A stretch of 64,000 nt of DNA from Methylomonas methanica (GTDB taxonomy: Bacteria > Pseudomonadota > Gammaproteobacteria > Methylococcales > Methylomonadaceae): positions 62,001 through 126,000 of the forward strand of contig NZ_LUUG01000082.1 in the NCBI RefSeq assembly GCF_001644035.1, read 5' to 3'. The translations under genes and the position numbers were made by a program. Positions 53,100 through 62,618 of this stretch are shown here, in pieces. The notes beneath the pieces are model-generated. The model saw nothing but the letters and a program-made list of their open reading frames with translations. It was not told the DNA's origin and did no database searches. Numbering within the stretch: the stretch's first letter is position 1; the number at the start of each line of letters is the position of its first letter.

Positions 53100-54080
53100 G
53101 TGTCCGACATTGAATCCATCAGCCCATCCGCGCGCGACCAAGCAATTGCCTGGCTGCTACGCCTACGCGATGCCCCCGCAGACGCGCAAAGCCGGCGTGC
53201 ATTCGCGGCGTGGCTGGCGGTCGATCCCGCTCATCAAACGGCGTATCGGCAGGTGCAGGCACAATGGGACTGGATGGAACCATTAAAGCAACAAAACTTT
53301 CAAGCGCGCGACGCGGCATTGCTTTACCGCCCACCTCCTCATGCCTCCTCCAGACGGAAATGGCTGATTTACGGCGCAGCCGCAACCGTGTTATTGGGCG
53401 TTGGTTTTGCGATATTCTCGCCGCAAGGCTGGTACGGCCTGCCGCACAGCTACAACACGGCTAAGGGTCAAAGACAAGTGGTGGCCTTATCCGACGGTAG
53501 CGAGCTGGAATTGAATACCGATACGGAAGTGCGGGTGCATTTCAATCATGGTCAACGCCAGGTTGAGTTGATACGCGGCGAAGCGTTCTTTAAAGTCATT
53601 CACGATAACGAAAGGCCGTTTAGTGTGCAGGCCGGCAATCTCAGGGTGCGCGATATCGGCACAGCTTTTGATGTGTATAAACAAGCGGATCGGGTCAGTG
53701 TCGCAGTGCAAGAAGGCGTGGTGGAAATGGCCGGTCAGGGCGAAAGCCGCGAGCTAAAAGCCGGACAGCAATTGGCGTATGGCGACGATGAACGTTTCGT
53801 GCCGGCCACTACAAACGATATTGCGACAGCGACGGCCTGGCGCCAAGGGAAGTTGATTTTTAACGGTCGGCGGCTGGCCGAAGTGTTGGCGGAAATCGGC
53901 CGTTATCACGAAGTACAAATCCGCCTGCCCGATCCGAAACTGGCCGAGCTACGCGTCAACGGCAGCTTCCGCACCGAGCAACTGGACGGGATGTTGAACG
54001 CCGTGGCTACGCTGTTGCCGATCAGCGTCAAACGCATCGGCGAGCGGGAAATCGTCTTGGAAGCGGCGGGCAAGCGCTAA
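53100..54080 (+). CDS. FecR-type anti-sigma regulator (for sigma 2)
   Basis: An inner-membrane regulator of about 326 residues. The N-terminal DUF4880 part (AIAWLLRLRDAPADAQSRRA, FAAWLAVDPAHQTAYRQVQ) binds the sigma factor. One membrane helix lies near 85-105 (LIYGAAATVLLGVGFAIFSP). The periplasmic FecR domain has GQRQVVALSDGSELELNTDT and ELIRGEAFFKV, and the C-terminal DUF4974 part (ADVLAEIGRYHEV-like) receives the receptor signal. The start may be the GTG at 53100 or a TTG at 53073. It sits about 70 bases after sigma 2. Confidence 0.92.
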   Translation: MSDIESISPSARDQAIAWLLRLRDAPADAQSRRAFAAWLAVDPAHQTAYRQVQAQWDWMEPLKQQNFQARDAALLYRPPPHASSRRKWLIYGAAATVLLGVGFAIFSPQGWYGLPHSYNTAKGQRQVVALSDGSELELNTDTEVRVHFNHGQRQVELIRGEAFFKVIHDNERPFSVQAGNLRVRDIGTAFDVYKQADRVSVAVQEGVVEMAGQGESRELKAGQQLAYGDDERFVPATTNDIATATAWRQGKLIFNGRRLAEVLAEIGRYHEVQIRLPDPKLAELRVNGSFRTEQLDGMLNAVATLLPISVKRIGEREIVLEAAGKR

Positions 54081-54236
54081 TGTAGGTGCGGATTTATTCG
54101 CACGCTCCAATTCGCATCTACTCCGTTACGGAAGGCTGACGCTAACGGCGTCAGGCAAAAAATATTCAAAGGCTGGCGGCTTTTTTAAACCTCCGCGTCT
54201 ATGCCCATGAACCCTACAACAATGGAGACATGGAGT

Positions 54237-56606
54237 ATGACACTGACCATCAAACCCCTCGCCGTAGCCATCGCGCTGATCTCGGCGCCAGCCTACGCCG
54301 AGGACGGCAAACGCCACTTCGATATCCCGGCCCAGTCCTTGGCGACCGCCCTGCAACAGCTATCCGCACAATCGGGCACTGCGATGTTGTATGCGGAACA
54401 ATCCGCCGCCGGCAAAACCAGCCCGGCCCTGCAAGGCGAGTACACGCTAGAGGACGCGATCCGCAGACTACTGATCGGCAGCGGTTTGATTCACAGCATC
54501 AATGCCGACGGCACGGTGACATTGAAACCTGGCGATGGTAGCAGCGCTACTACATTGGGGGCGGTGACAGTGGTGGGTAAAGCTTTATATGAGACTGATC
54601 CATATAGCTCCGATTACCAACGATTGAGCTCCTCAACTGCGACAAAAACCGACACTCCGATAATGCAAACTCCCATGTCGATCAAAGTGGTGCCGCAGCA
54701 AGTTTTGAAGGATCAGCAAGTCATTTCAATCGACCAGGCGTTGCGCAATGTCAGTGGTGTGATTGGTGGCTCTGACGCAAATCGTGAGTTTTTTGTGCGC
54801 GGTTTCAGCACCTACAATTACTACCGCGATGGTTTTCCGTTCATTAGCAACTGGTTTCATACTGAGGACTTAGCCAACATTGATCGCGTCGAAGTCTTGA
54901 AAGGTCCCGGCTCCATCCTTTATGGCCGAGCTGAACCGGGTGGCATCATTAACTTTGTCACCAAGCAGCCGTTAGACACTCCTTATTACAGCGTACGCCA
55001 GCAATTCGGCTCGTACAGCCATTATCGGACTGACATTGACGCCACTGGACCTTTAACCGAGAACAAGGATTTGGCGTATCGCGTCAATTTTGCTTACCAA
55101 GCCAATGACTCGATCACCGAATTTTCAGGTGGCGAGCGCGTTTTCGCTGCTCCGATGCTGCGCTGGCGCATTTCGGACAAAACCACCTCCACGGTGAAGC
55201 TGGAATATAGTGACATTAAAACTAATGCAACCAATCCGCTATTACTGAACCCGGATGGCTCCCAACAAGGTTTTACAACCCGCCGGCAAAACCTCAATGA
55301 TCCTTGGGGCTACACGGAAGACGAATACTTGATGTTTTCGATGAATACCGAACATGACTTTAACGACAACTGGAGGTTGCGCCATCGTTTCAATGCCAGC
55401 TTCATGCAGGAGACCATTCGCAATATTACCGCCAGCGGCGCGGTGGACCCACTAACCGGTGACGTCGGACGGTTTTTCTTCCAGCAAAATGCCGATGGTC
55501 GAGACTATATGAATAATTTCTATAACTCCTTGGAGTTGACCGGCAAATTTCAAACTGGCGCGGTCAAACATACCTTGGTCATCGGTGGTGATTACCAGAG
55601 AACCGATGCCAGAGCAACCATGGGGCCGGTTTTCGGCCTTGGCGGCAGCAATATTTACAACCCCGCGCATTTAGCGGAAATCCCGGCGATTCCATCGTAT
55701 AACACCTTCAGATACGAACAGCCGTGGTTCGGGGTTTACGCGCAAGATCAGGCTGAGTTGCCTTATCACATTCATATACTGGGCGGCCTGCGCTACGACT
55801 ATGCAGAAACCAGCGGCGATACCCATTACGCGGTTTTTGGCGGTAGCAAAAGCAAGGATCTGCTGGTCAACGAAGATAAAGTTTCTCCGCGTGCTGGTGT
55901 GCTGTGGCATCCACTGCGTGAGCTTTCGTTGTACGGTAGCTATACCGAAAACTTCGGCGCAGCCAATTCCTATAAAGACAACGGAATCGCGTTGCCACCG
56001 CAAACCGCAGATCAATGGGAAACCGGGATAAAGACGGAATTGTTTGATGGTCACTTTACCGGCTCCCTGACCTATTACGATCTGAAAAAGCAAAATTTAC
56101 CTATGCAGCCGTGTCAGGGCTGTCCCTCACAAGCAATTGGCGAAGCCGAAACTCGCGGTCTGGAGTTAGATATTAGCGGCGAAGTCTGGCCGGGCTTGAA
56201 ATTGATCGGCGCGTACTCCTATATGCCCTTCGCGCAAACCATCAAAGACAGCGTCGGTAGTGACAAAATTGGTAAGCGTCTGCATAACGTGCCTGAGAAC
56301 AGCGGTAACTTGTGGCTAACTTATGACTTTCAACAGTCCGAACTGCAAGGTCTTAAAGTCGGAGCAGGGATTCAGGCAGTTGGTCGTCGGTATATTGGCT
56401 ACAGTGAAGCCATAAAAACCCCAGGTTACGCCACGTTAAATCTTATGGTCAGCCAAATGTGGAAAGTGGGGCAAACCCATGTTACTGCGCAATTGAACGC
56501 CGATAATCTGCTAGACAAGACATACCTCGGCGGAGTGTACGCTTATGGTATGGGCTTGTATGGCATGCCTCGGACATTTGTTGGTTCGATTAAAGTAGAG
56601 TTTTAA
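54237..56606 (+). CDS. TonB-dependent siderophore receptor with signalling domain (receptor 3)
   Basis: A protein of about 789 residues. The ATG at 54237, with GGAG nine bases upstream, gives the signal peptide MTLTIKPLAVAIALISAPAYA. The STN domain (FDIPAQSLATALQQLSAQSG) spans about 28-105. Plug motifs are ATKTDTPIMQTPMSIKVVPQ and VEVLKGPGSILYGRAEPGGI, and the barrel ends VGSIKVEF. It follows sigma 2 and fecR and would be controlled by them. A CQGC pair in the barrel (QPCQGCPSQ, about 630) is unusual. The ligand is unknown, likely a ferric siderophore. Confidence 0.94.
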   Translation: MTLTIKPLAVAIALISAPAYAEDGKRHFDIPAQSLATALQQLSAQSGTAMLYAEQSAAGKTSPALQGEYTLEDAIRRLLIGSGLIHSINADGTVTLKPGDGSSATTLGAVTVVGKALYETDPYSSDYQRLSSSTATKTDTPIMQTPMSIKVVPQQVLKDQQVISIDQALRNVSGVIGGSDANREFFVRGFSTYNYYRDGFPFISNWFHTEDLANIDRVEVLKGPGSILYGRAEPGGIINFVTKQPLDTPYYSVRQQFGSYSHYRTDIDATGPLTENKDLAYRVNFAYQANDSITEFSGGERVFAAPMLRWRISDKTTSTVKLEYSDIKTNATNPLLLNPDGSQQGFTTRRQNLNDPWGYTEDEYLMFSMNTEHDFNDNWRLRHRFNASFMQETIRNITASGAVDPLTGDVGRFFFQQNADGRDYMNNFYNSLELTGKFQTGAVKHTLVIGGDYQRTDARATMGPVFGLGGSNIYNPAHLAEIPAIPSYNTFRYEQPWFGVYAQDQAELPYHIHILGGLRYDYAETSGDTHYAVFGGSKSKDLLVNEDKVSPRAGVLWHPLRELSLYGSYTENFGAANSYKDNGIALPPQTADQWETGIKTELFDGHFTGSLTYYDLKKQNLPMQPCQGCPSQAIGEAETRGLELDISGEVWPGLKLIGAYSYMPFAQTIKDSVGSDKIGKRLHNVPENSGNLWLTYDFQQSELQGLKVGAGIQAVGRRYIGYSEAIKTPGYATLNLMVSQMWKVGQTHVTAQLNADNLLDKTYLGGVYAYGMGLYGMPRTFVGSIKVEF

Positions 56607-56835
56607 TCGCAAAATCCTAGTCTACTTCACTGATTAATCTAACAATGCCGCGAAGCGGAGCTAGGAGGCGGTAGATGGCGGGGTTTTCCCGTCGTTTATC
56701 GCCGGAGAGGCTAGCTAGGCTCTCTAGTCTAAGTCGATATCGTATTCACTGGGGTTCAACAGATAAAATCAGTACTTTTTGCAATTCTTTCGGATACTCA
56801 AAATCCAAGTGATTCGCCTGTAAGATTTCTAGAGC
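56607..56835. other. Intergenic sequence after receptor 3
   Basis: No gene was seen. GAGAGGCTAGCTAGGCTCTC at 56705-56724 is a near-palindrome that could end the receptor transcript. On the minus strand, 56749-56835 stays open in frame after the Uma2 remnant's stop (residues LQANHLDFEYPKELQKV), perhaps a further decayed tail. Confidence 0.4.
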
Positions 56836-57362
56836 CTAAACCTGCTCTACCCTAAACCCATTCATATCCCGGTTATCGACCCGGTCGTAAATATCTTCCA
56901 CCGACAGAGTCAAGCCTATTGATTCGAAGGTCACTTGGTCGCCGAGAAAATAGTATTCCGACAGCCAGTGCTTGCTGCGGCGCAGAACCTGTACCGAGAT
57001 GATGTCCTGCTCGATCAACACTTACTCCTGCACGGACGGCAGATTGATATTTAGCGTAACAATTTGGTAGTGGCGTCAGATTTTCGACTGAAGCGCGACA
57101 GCACTTCCGCGAAAATCACCGGCGAGGTGGAAAAAATTTCGTCGCGGGCCATTTTACTGTAATCCACCGACACATCAGGATGAACAAAGTCCTTACCCAT
57201 CCGCTCCTGGATGTCGGTCGTGAAAGTCGCGCAAGGCGTGCCTTTCAGATGATTTCTAAATTCGCCCATCGATATAGTCGCGTTTCACGTCAGCGCATGG
57301 TTCCGTTGCCGATATTCCTCCTCGCACAGATAAAAACCCTCGTGCTCTAGTTGTAACGCCAT
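56836..57362 (-). pseudogene. Decayed Uma2-family (DUF820) nuclease gene
   Basis: Pieces in order from the ATG at 57362 are MALQLEHEGFYLCEEEYRQR then a stop, DYIDG, a gap where about 25 residues are missing, and FRNHLKGTPCATFTTDIQ with RMGKDFVHPDVSVDY. SPVIFAEVLSRFSRKSDATTK follows, then after a frameshift NLPSVQE, a stop and VLIEQDIISVQVLRRS, ending in FESIGLTLSVEDIYDRV. These match the Uma2 domain from end to end, with at least three disabling lesions. Intact members have a PD-(D/E)XK nuclease fold and are common in multicopy; the biological role is unclear. The domain assignment is from recognised motifs only. Confidence 0.8.
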
Positions 57363-57804
57363 CTCTCAATCTCGTCGATTACTTTTCTACCTTCGCGATG
57401 TTGTTGGGGCCCGGCTTGGGAATACAAGGGGAGTTCTCGGCTAACGGTACCGGGATGGCTAGCTGCTTACTTGGGTTTTTATTATGCCGCGCTCAGCAAT
57501 ATTCTGAAATCGAGAATGCGGCCAGGGCTGTGTGATTTGGCGTGTCTACAAGCGATTTTGCGTGATTTGCCGCACCGGGTTTCGCGAAAATCCTCGCCCT
57601 CCAAACATAAGTCGCACCTTTACGGGCAGTTCAAGCAATTGTTTTCAAAAGATGTAATCGCATTCAAAACCTATCTATCAATTTGAGTTCGACCGGATGG
57701 AATGCTTTTTGCGCGGTATTGCGTTCGTTCAACACCACCAAACCGGGATTGGTCCGGCAAGGGTTCATGCCTTGCTAGACCTTTAACTCTTTCGTCATCG
57801 AGAC
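57363..57804. other. Region upstream of sigma 3
   Basis: About 440 bases. A 71-codon plus-strand frame at 57471-57686 has no recognisable similarity and no ribosome site. The GATATGCC inverted repeat found before sigma 1 and 2 is not present here. Confidence 0.5.
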
Positions 57805-57810
57805 TTGTTA

Positions 57811-58332
57811 GTGCCTAAATCCAAACCATCGCTGTTTGATCGGCTGTTTCAACGGCATAGCCATGAGCTCCGGGCCTTTGCCGGCCTGCGCGGCGGCAAT
57901 GAGTTTGCCGAGGATTTGGTGCAGGAAGCGTATTTGCGCTTGATGCAACATCCCGAACCGGAGTCGATCGACAATGCCAGAGCCTTTCTGTACCGCACGA
58001 TTGCCAATCTCAGTGTCGATCAACACCGCCGCCAGAGTGTTCGGGACCGTTTTCATGTGGAAACCGGCGACGACCAGACGCTGCATGACATAACGGCAGC
58101 CGAGCCGCTGCCCGAGGATCGCTTGGCCTCGGAACAGGAACTGCAATCCTTGAACCGCATTTTATTGGAACTGCCGGAGACTACCCGCAACGCCTTCGTG
58201 CTGTTCCGGCTGGAAGGGCTGTCGCACAAGGAAATCGGCCATCGGCTGGGGATTTCCGAACGCAATTCCGTCAGGCTGGTCGGCATTGCCGCGCAGCATG
58301 TGCTGTTGCGCTTCGACTCTGCGCATGACTAA
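57811..58332 (+). CDS. FecI-type ECF sigma factor (sigma 3)
   Basis: A 173-residue sigma factor. Region 2 shows AEDLVQEAYLRLMQHPEPES with NARAFLYRTIANLSVDQHRR. Region 4 shows ELPETTRNAFVLFRLEGLSHKEIG and RLGISERNSVRLVGIAAQHV. The GTG at 57811 has GAG eight bases upstream; a TTG two codons earlier is the alternative. It is followed by fecR and receptor 4. Close paralogue of sigma 2. Confidence 0.92.
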   Translation: MPKSKPSLFDRLFQRHSHELRAFAGLRGGNEFAEDLVQEAYLRLMQHPEPESIDNARAFLYRTIANLSVDQHRRQSVRDRFHVETGDDQTLHDITAAEPLPEDRLASEQELQSLNRILLELPETTRNAFVLFRLEGLSHKEIGHRLGISERNSVRLVGIAAQHVLLRFDSAHD

Positions 58333-58379
58333 GTTCATGGCTTGTGGTTTTTTTCATCGTTTCTTATGCCGGATTTTAA

Positions 58380-59399
58380 ATGTCGGGTGGCTTAAAGGAT
58401 AGAATGCCTGTGCTTAGCGCAACCCATCGCCCCCTTTTTAACATGCCCAAGACCGAAGCCTCGTCCGATCTGCAACAGCAAGCCATAGAGTGGATTCTGC
58501 GGCTGGATTCGGCTGCCTGCACGTCAGCGGAGCGCCAGGCCTTCCAGGAATGGCTAGCGCAAGGCGAGGACCGGCAACGCATTTACCGGCAATTGGCCGA
58601 TAAATGGCGCAAATTGGATCGTTTCAAGGGCGGGGATTTTCCGGTGCGCCAACAAGCCTTAAGTTACCGCCCCCCGCGCAAGCGTCTGCGCCGTTTTACC
58701 GAACTGGCGCTGGCCGCTTGTTTGTTGCTGGGTTTGGGCGTGGGCACTTTCTCGGAACAGGGCTGGTACGGTCATCGCAGCCGTTACGTGACCGAACGCG
58801 GCGACCGCCAGACTGTACAACTGGCCGATGGCTCGCGCCTGGACCTGAGTGGCGATACCGAGTTGAATTTGCGGATCAACCGTTGGCGGCGCTCGGTGGA
58901 GCTGGTCAAGGGCGAGGCATTTTTTAGTGTGACTCATAATCCGCAACAACCCTTCGAGGTCAAGGCCGGTAACGGCACTATTGTCGACATCGGCACGCAA
59001 TTCGACGTAAAGGTGCAAAACCGGCAGGTAGCCGTTGCGGTGGTGGAAGGCGCCGTTAAAGTAGAAACCAAGGGCAGTCGAGACATCAACGCCAATCAAG
59101 TACTCAGCTACGATTCACAAGGCAATTTTTTGGAAAACCCGGACAAACCGGCCAACCTCACTGCCTGGCTGCGCGGTCAACTGGTGTTCGAAAACCGCCG
59201 GTTGGGCGAAGTGTTAAGCGAACTGGAACGCTTTCACGACACGCGTTTGACCTTGGCCGACCCAAGCCTGGCCAAGCTGAAGGTCAGCGGTACCTTCCAT
59301 ATCGGTAATCTCGACGGCGCGTTGAATATTATCGCGATGACTTTGCCGGTCAATATTCAGCGGCCAGCGCCGGGGCAGGCGCTATTGGTCAGACGCTGA
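58380..59399 (+). CDS. FecR-type anti-sigma regulator (for sigma 3)
   Basis: A 339-residue protein with the sigma-binding N-terminus (QQAIEWILRLDSAACTSAER, FQEWLAQGEDRQRIYRQLA). A membrane helix lies near 105-120 (ELALAACLLLGLGVGTF), followed by the FecR domain (GDRQTVQLADGSRLDLSGDT, ELVKGEAFFSV) and a C-terminal receptor-contact part (LGEVLSELERFHDTRL). The ATG at 58380 is used; MPKTEASSD at 58443 is an equally plausible start that gives a more usual N-terminus. It is about 48 bases after sigma 3. Confidence 0.92.
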   Translation: MSGGLKDRMPVLSATHRPLFNMPKTEASSDLQQQAIEWILRLDSAACTSAERQAFQEWLAQGEDRQRIYRQLADKWRKLDRFKGGDFPVRQQALSYRPPRKRLRRFTELALAACLLLGLGVGTFSEQGWYGHRSRYVTERGDRQTVQLADGSRLDLSGDTELNLRINRWRRSVELVKGEAFFSVTHNPQQPFEVKAGNGTIVDIGTQFDVKVQNRQVAVAVVEGAVKVETKGSRDINANQVLSYDSQGNFLENPDKPANLTAWLRGQLVFENRRLGEVLSELERFHDTRLTLADPSLAKLKVSGTFHIGNLDGALNIIAMTLPVNIQRPAPGQALLVRR

Positions 59400-59497
59400 C
59401 CTCCGATAGCCCCCCGCTCGTCTTCCCGAATAAATTTTGGCGTCTTTTTCGGCTTGGTGCGTTTCATTCTGAAAACCCACGCAAAAGGAGAAGATGG

Positions 59498-61858
59498 ATG
59501 AAGTTTTTAACACAACCGCTATTGTTCGGCGCCTTGTTGGCCTCAGCCTGCGAAGTGCGGGCAACCGAAACCACCTACAGCTTTGACATCCCGGCCCAGG
59601 AATTGGCGGCGGCGCTGCCGAAACTGGCAGCGCAATCCGGCATACAAATTTTTTACGCTCACGATAGCGTGGCCGGCCACAGCGGACCGGCGTTACGAGG
59701 CACGATGACGCTAAACGAGGCGCTGAGTAAACTGCTGTCGGCCAGCGGCCTGAGCTTTGCGATTGCCGGCGACGGTTCGGTATCGATCAAGGCGGCGGGC
59801 AAGGACGCGACGATGTTGCAACCGGTGAACGTCATCGGTCAGACGGTTTACGACGCCACCGATCCCTACAATACCGATTACAACCGCCCCAACGCCACGA
59901 CCGCCACCAAGACCGATACCCCGATCATGGAAACGCCGATTTCCATACAAGTTGTTCCCAAAGCCGTGCTGGCGGACAAACAGGCGATGACCTTACCGGA
60001 TGCGGTCAACGGCCATGTCAGCGGCGTATTGGGGCGCACGGGTGGAGGATTCTTGTATGACAACTTTATCATTCGTGGCTTGGCCGGCTCCGGCTTTGGC
60101 GATGCCTACCGCAACGGTTTGTTCAATCGTCAGGATATTTACGACATCGCCAACATCGAGCAGATTGAAGTGCTAAAAGGCCCGGCGGCGGTATTGTATG
60201 GTCGCATCGAGCCCGGCGGCTTGGTTAACTATGTCACCAAGAAACCGCGCGATACACCCTATTATTCTCTGCAACAGCAGTTTGGCTCTTACGACCAATA
60301 CCGTACCTTGATTGATGCAACCGGCCCGATTAATGACGACAAGACGCTACTGTATCGGCTTAATGGTTCCTACACGGACAATCAATCGTTCCGGGAATTT
60401 GTCGGCAATGAGCGGTTTTTCGTGGCGCCGGTGGTTACTTGGCGACCGAACGAAAAATTCGAGACCAATCTCGAACTGGAATATAAACATGATCGCTTGA
60501 ACGCTGATTACGGCATTCCCGCCGTTAACGGACGCCCGGCCCCAATCCCGATCACCCGCACGCTGAAGGACGGCCCGCAGCGGCAATTGATGGAAAGTAC
60601 GCTAGTCGGTTACGACTGGACCTACCGTTTCAACGACGATTGGAAAATCACCCAACGCTATTTGTTTAAAGATTGGTCGCTGAGCGGTCCGACGCTCTAC
60701 AATTATTTAGGCTTACAGGACGACCAGCGCAGCCTGAATCGTATCGCCACCACCGGCGTGCAAGATGTGATGACCCATTCCGGCAACATCGATTTGAACG
60801 GTAAGTTCGAATTCCTGGGCAGCAAACACAATCTATTGATCGGGGTAGACGGCTTTTACGCCACAACAGAATCACATGATGCAGATGGTCCAGCACCTGC
60901 CATCGATATTTATAACCCTATTTACGGACAAGTCGATTTTGCGGCGTTGACGAACGAAAATGCGTTTTTCTATCGCAAAGAATCTTGGGTGGGCGCCTAT
61001 ATTCAAGACCAGATCACCTTGTTCGATAAGCTGCATATCTTGCTGGGCGGCCGCTACGACAATGTGACGACAGGCGAGAAATTCACCCCAGAGTCCTTGG
61101 CTGCGGCGAAAGCGGGACGCGTTGAGAAAGAAGACGATGCGTTTAGTCCCCGAGCCGGCGTGCTTTACCAAGCACAAGATTGGTTGTCGGTCTACGGTAG
61201 TTACACCGAGTCCTTTAGTGCCAACAACGGCGTGAGCGCCAGCGGCGCAAGCTTCGACCCGCAGGAGGGCCAGCAACACGAAGTCGGCATCAAAACGCAA
61301 TCGCAAGACAAGCGGTTTTCTTCGACCTTGGCATTTTTCCATTTGACCAAAAGCAATCTGCTCACCGACGACCCGAACCAAGCCGACCCTCAATTCCAGA
61401 TTCTAGCCGGAAAAATCAGAAGCAAAGGCATAGAACTGGATCTGGCCGGGCAAGTCACCGATCAATTCCATCTGCTGGCGACCTATGCGTATACCCAGGT
61501 CAATTACATCGAGGAATTCAGTGGTTTGCGAGGCAATCGCCTGGAGAATGTGCCCAGGCATCAAGGTAGTTTGTGGGGTACTTGGCAATTTAATGAAGCG
61601 TTTAAGGCCGGTTTGGGGGTGGTGGCTATTGGCAGCCGTCCAGGGGACTCAAACAATACCTTCACCCTGCCCGGTTATGCGCGATTGGATGCGATGGCGG
61701 CCTATACGCATCGCATAGGGCAGCACAAACTGACCGCCCAGTTAAACATCAATAATCTGTTAGACAAGGAATATTACGCGAATACGGACGGCGGCAGCCT
61801 TGGCGCCATCCCCGGCTATCCGATCAATGTACTGGGTTCGTTGAAATACGAGTTCTAA
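59498..61858 (+). CDS. TonB-dependent siderophore receptor with signalling domain (receptor 4)
   Basis: A 786-residue receptor preceded by AAAGGAGAAG. Signal peptide MKFLTQPLLFGALLASACEVRA; STN domain about 28-105 (FDIPAQELAAALPKLAAQSG). Plug motifs are ATKTDTPIMETPISIQVVPK and IEVLKGPAAVLYGRIEPGGL, and the barrel ends LGSLKYEF. It completes the sigma 3-fecR-receptor unit and is the closest visible paralogue of receptor 1. A ferric-siderophore substrate is inferred. Confidence 0.95.
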   Translation: MKFLTQPLLFGALLASACEVRATETTYSFDIPAQELAAALPKLAAQSGIQIFYAHDSVAGHSGPALRGTMTLNEALSKLLSASGLSFAIAGDGSVSIKAAGKDATMLQPVNVIGQTVYDATDPYNTDYNRPNATTATKTDTPIMETPISIQVVPKAVLADKQAMTLPDAVNGHVSGVLGRTGGGFLYDNFIIRGLAGSGFGDAYRNGLFNRQDIYDIANIEQIEVLKGPAAVLYGRIEPGGLVNYVTKKPRDTPYYSLQQQFGSYDQYRTLIDATGPINDDKTLLYRLNGSYTDNQSFREFVGNERFFVAPVVTWRPNEKFETNLELEYKHDRLNADYGIPAVNGRPAPIPITRTLKDGPQRQLMESTLVGYDWTYRFNDDWKITQRYLFKDWSLSGPTLYNYLGLQDDQRSLNRIATTGVQDVMTHSGNIDLNGKFEFLGSKHNLLIGVDGFYATTESHDADGPAPAIDIYNPIYGQVDFAALTNENAFFYRKESWVGAYIQDQITLFDKLHILLGGRYDNVTTGEKFTPESLAAAKAGRVEKEDDAFSPRAGVLYQAQDWLSVYGSYTESFSANNGVSASGASFDPQEGQQHEVGIKTQSQDKRFSSTLAFFHLTKSNLLTDDPNQADPQFQILAGKIRSKGIELDLAGQVTDQFHLLATYAYTQVNYIEEFSGLRGNRLENVPRHQGSLWGTWQFNEAFKAGLGVVAIGSRPGDSNNTFTLPGYARLDAMAAYTHRIGQHKLTAQLNINNLLDKEYYANTDGGSLGAIPGYPINVLGSLKYEF

Positions 61859-61919
61859 AACGCGAGTCTCTTAGGATTGGGTTACGCGCTATCGCGCTAA
61901 CCCGCCTTCATCATTCCCT

Positions 61920-62080
61920 CGCCGACGATGGACTCAAAAGTCACCGCATCGCCCAAAAAAACATCATAGCCCGCCGTTTTCCTGCAATCCACGGATACTC
62001 GGGATAAATATAATCCTTGCCCATCCGCACTTTGGCCTCGACCATCAGGGCGTACTTTTTTTGGGCAATGTGGCACTGAC
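61920..62080 (-). pseudogene. Second Uma2-family remnant
   Basis: On the minus strand, VEAKVRMGKDYIYPEYPW matches the conserved core of Uma2 (compare RMGKDFVHPDVSVDY in the remnant at 56836). In another frame VSVDCRKTAGYDVFLGDAV and TFESI join that core directly to the C-terminal part, showing a frameshift and a large internal deletion. It lies between receptor 4 and the acetyltransferase gene, opposite to the receptor, as the first remnant does on the other side of the unit. Confidence 0.7.
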
Positions 62081-62082
62081 AT

Positions 62083-62526
62083 TCAAAAAACCAAGCGCAT
62101 GGGCAACATCTCCGACGCCCTGAAGCCCTGTCGCCGGTAAAAGTGCTGAGCATGCAGGTTATCGGCGTCGGTCAACAAGCTAAGCCGGCGACAACCATTT
62201 TGCCGGGCAAACTCCACCGCGTGCTCCAGCAACAGGCTACCCACGCCTTGCCCGCGGACATCACTTAACACGATCATGTCTTCCAGCCAGGCCACCCGCT
62301 CGCCCAGCGCGGTGGAGACTGTGTAGAGCAGATTAACCATACCCACAATTTGGCTGTCATGGCGCGCTACAAAAATATGACCGATGTTCGGGTCGGTAAT
62401 GATGCGCGTCAATCCCCGACTCTGCGCCTCATAATCCGGCCGAAACTCTGCTTCTTGACTGAATAGTTCGCTCAACAGATGGCAAAGCGCCGGGATGTCG
62501 GCAGGGCTAGCCAGGCTTATTTCCAC
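62083..62526 (-). CDS. GNAT family N-acetyltransferase
   Basis: A 147-residue acetyltransferase. The acetyl-CoA motif is VLSDVRGQGVGSLLLEHAVEFA (about 88-109), with IVGMVNLLYTVST before it and HAQHFYRRQGFRASE after it. It starts at a GTG (62526) with GGGAG about nine bases upstream. The substrate is not identifiable. It is transcribed toward the Uma2 remnant. Confidence 0.9.
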   Translation of the reverse strand: MEISLASPADIPALCHLLSELFSQEAEFRPDYEAQSRGLTRIITDPNIGHIFVARHDSQIVGMVNLLYTVSTALGERVAWLEDMIVLSDVRGQGVGSLLLEHAVEFARQNGCRRLSLLTDADNLHAQHFYRRQGFRASEMLPMRLVF

Positions 62527-62618
62527 TTCTATCTCCCGTATCCGACCAAGGGTTTAAAGTGCACTGTTCAGCACATTGGTAAAGAGTTGTTTCCGCATAG
62601 CTCAAACCACTTGGCAAC

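Noticed and set aside
57471-57686. 71-codon plus-strand frame upstream of sigma 3
   Set aside because: No similarity and no ribosome site; could be debris of a mobile gene but nothing supports it.
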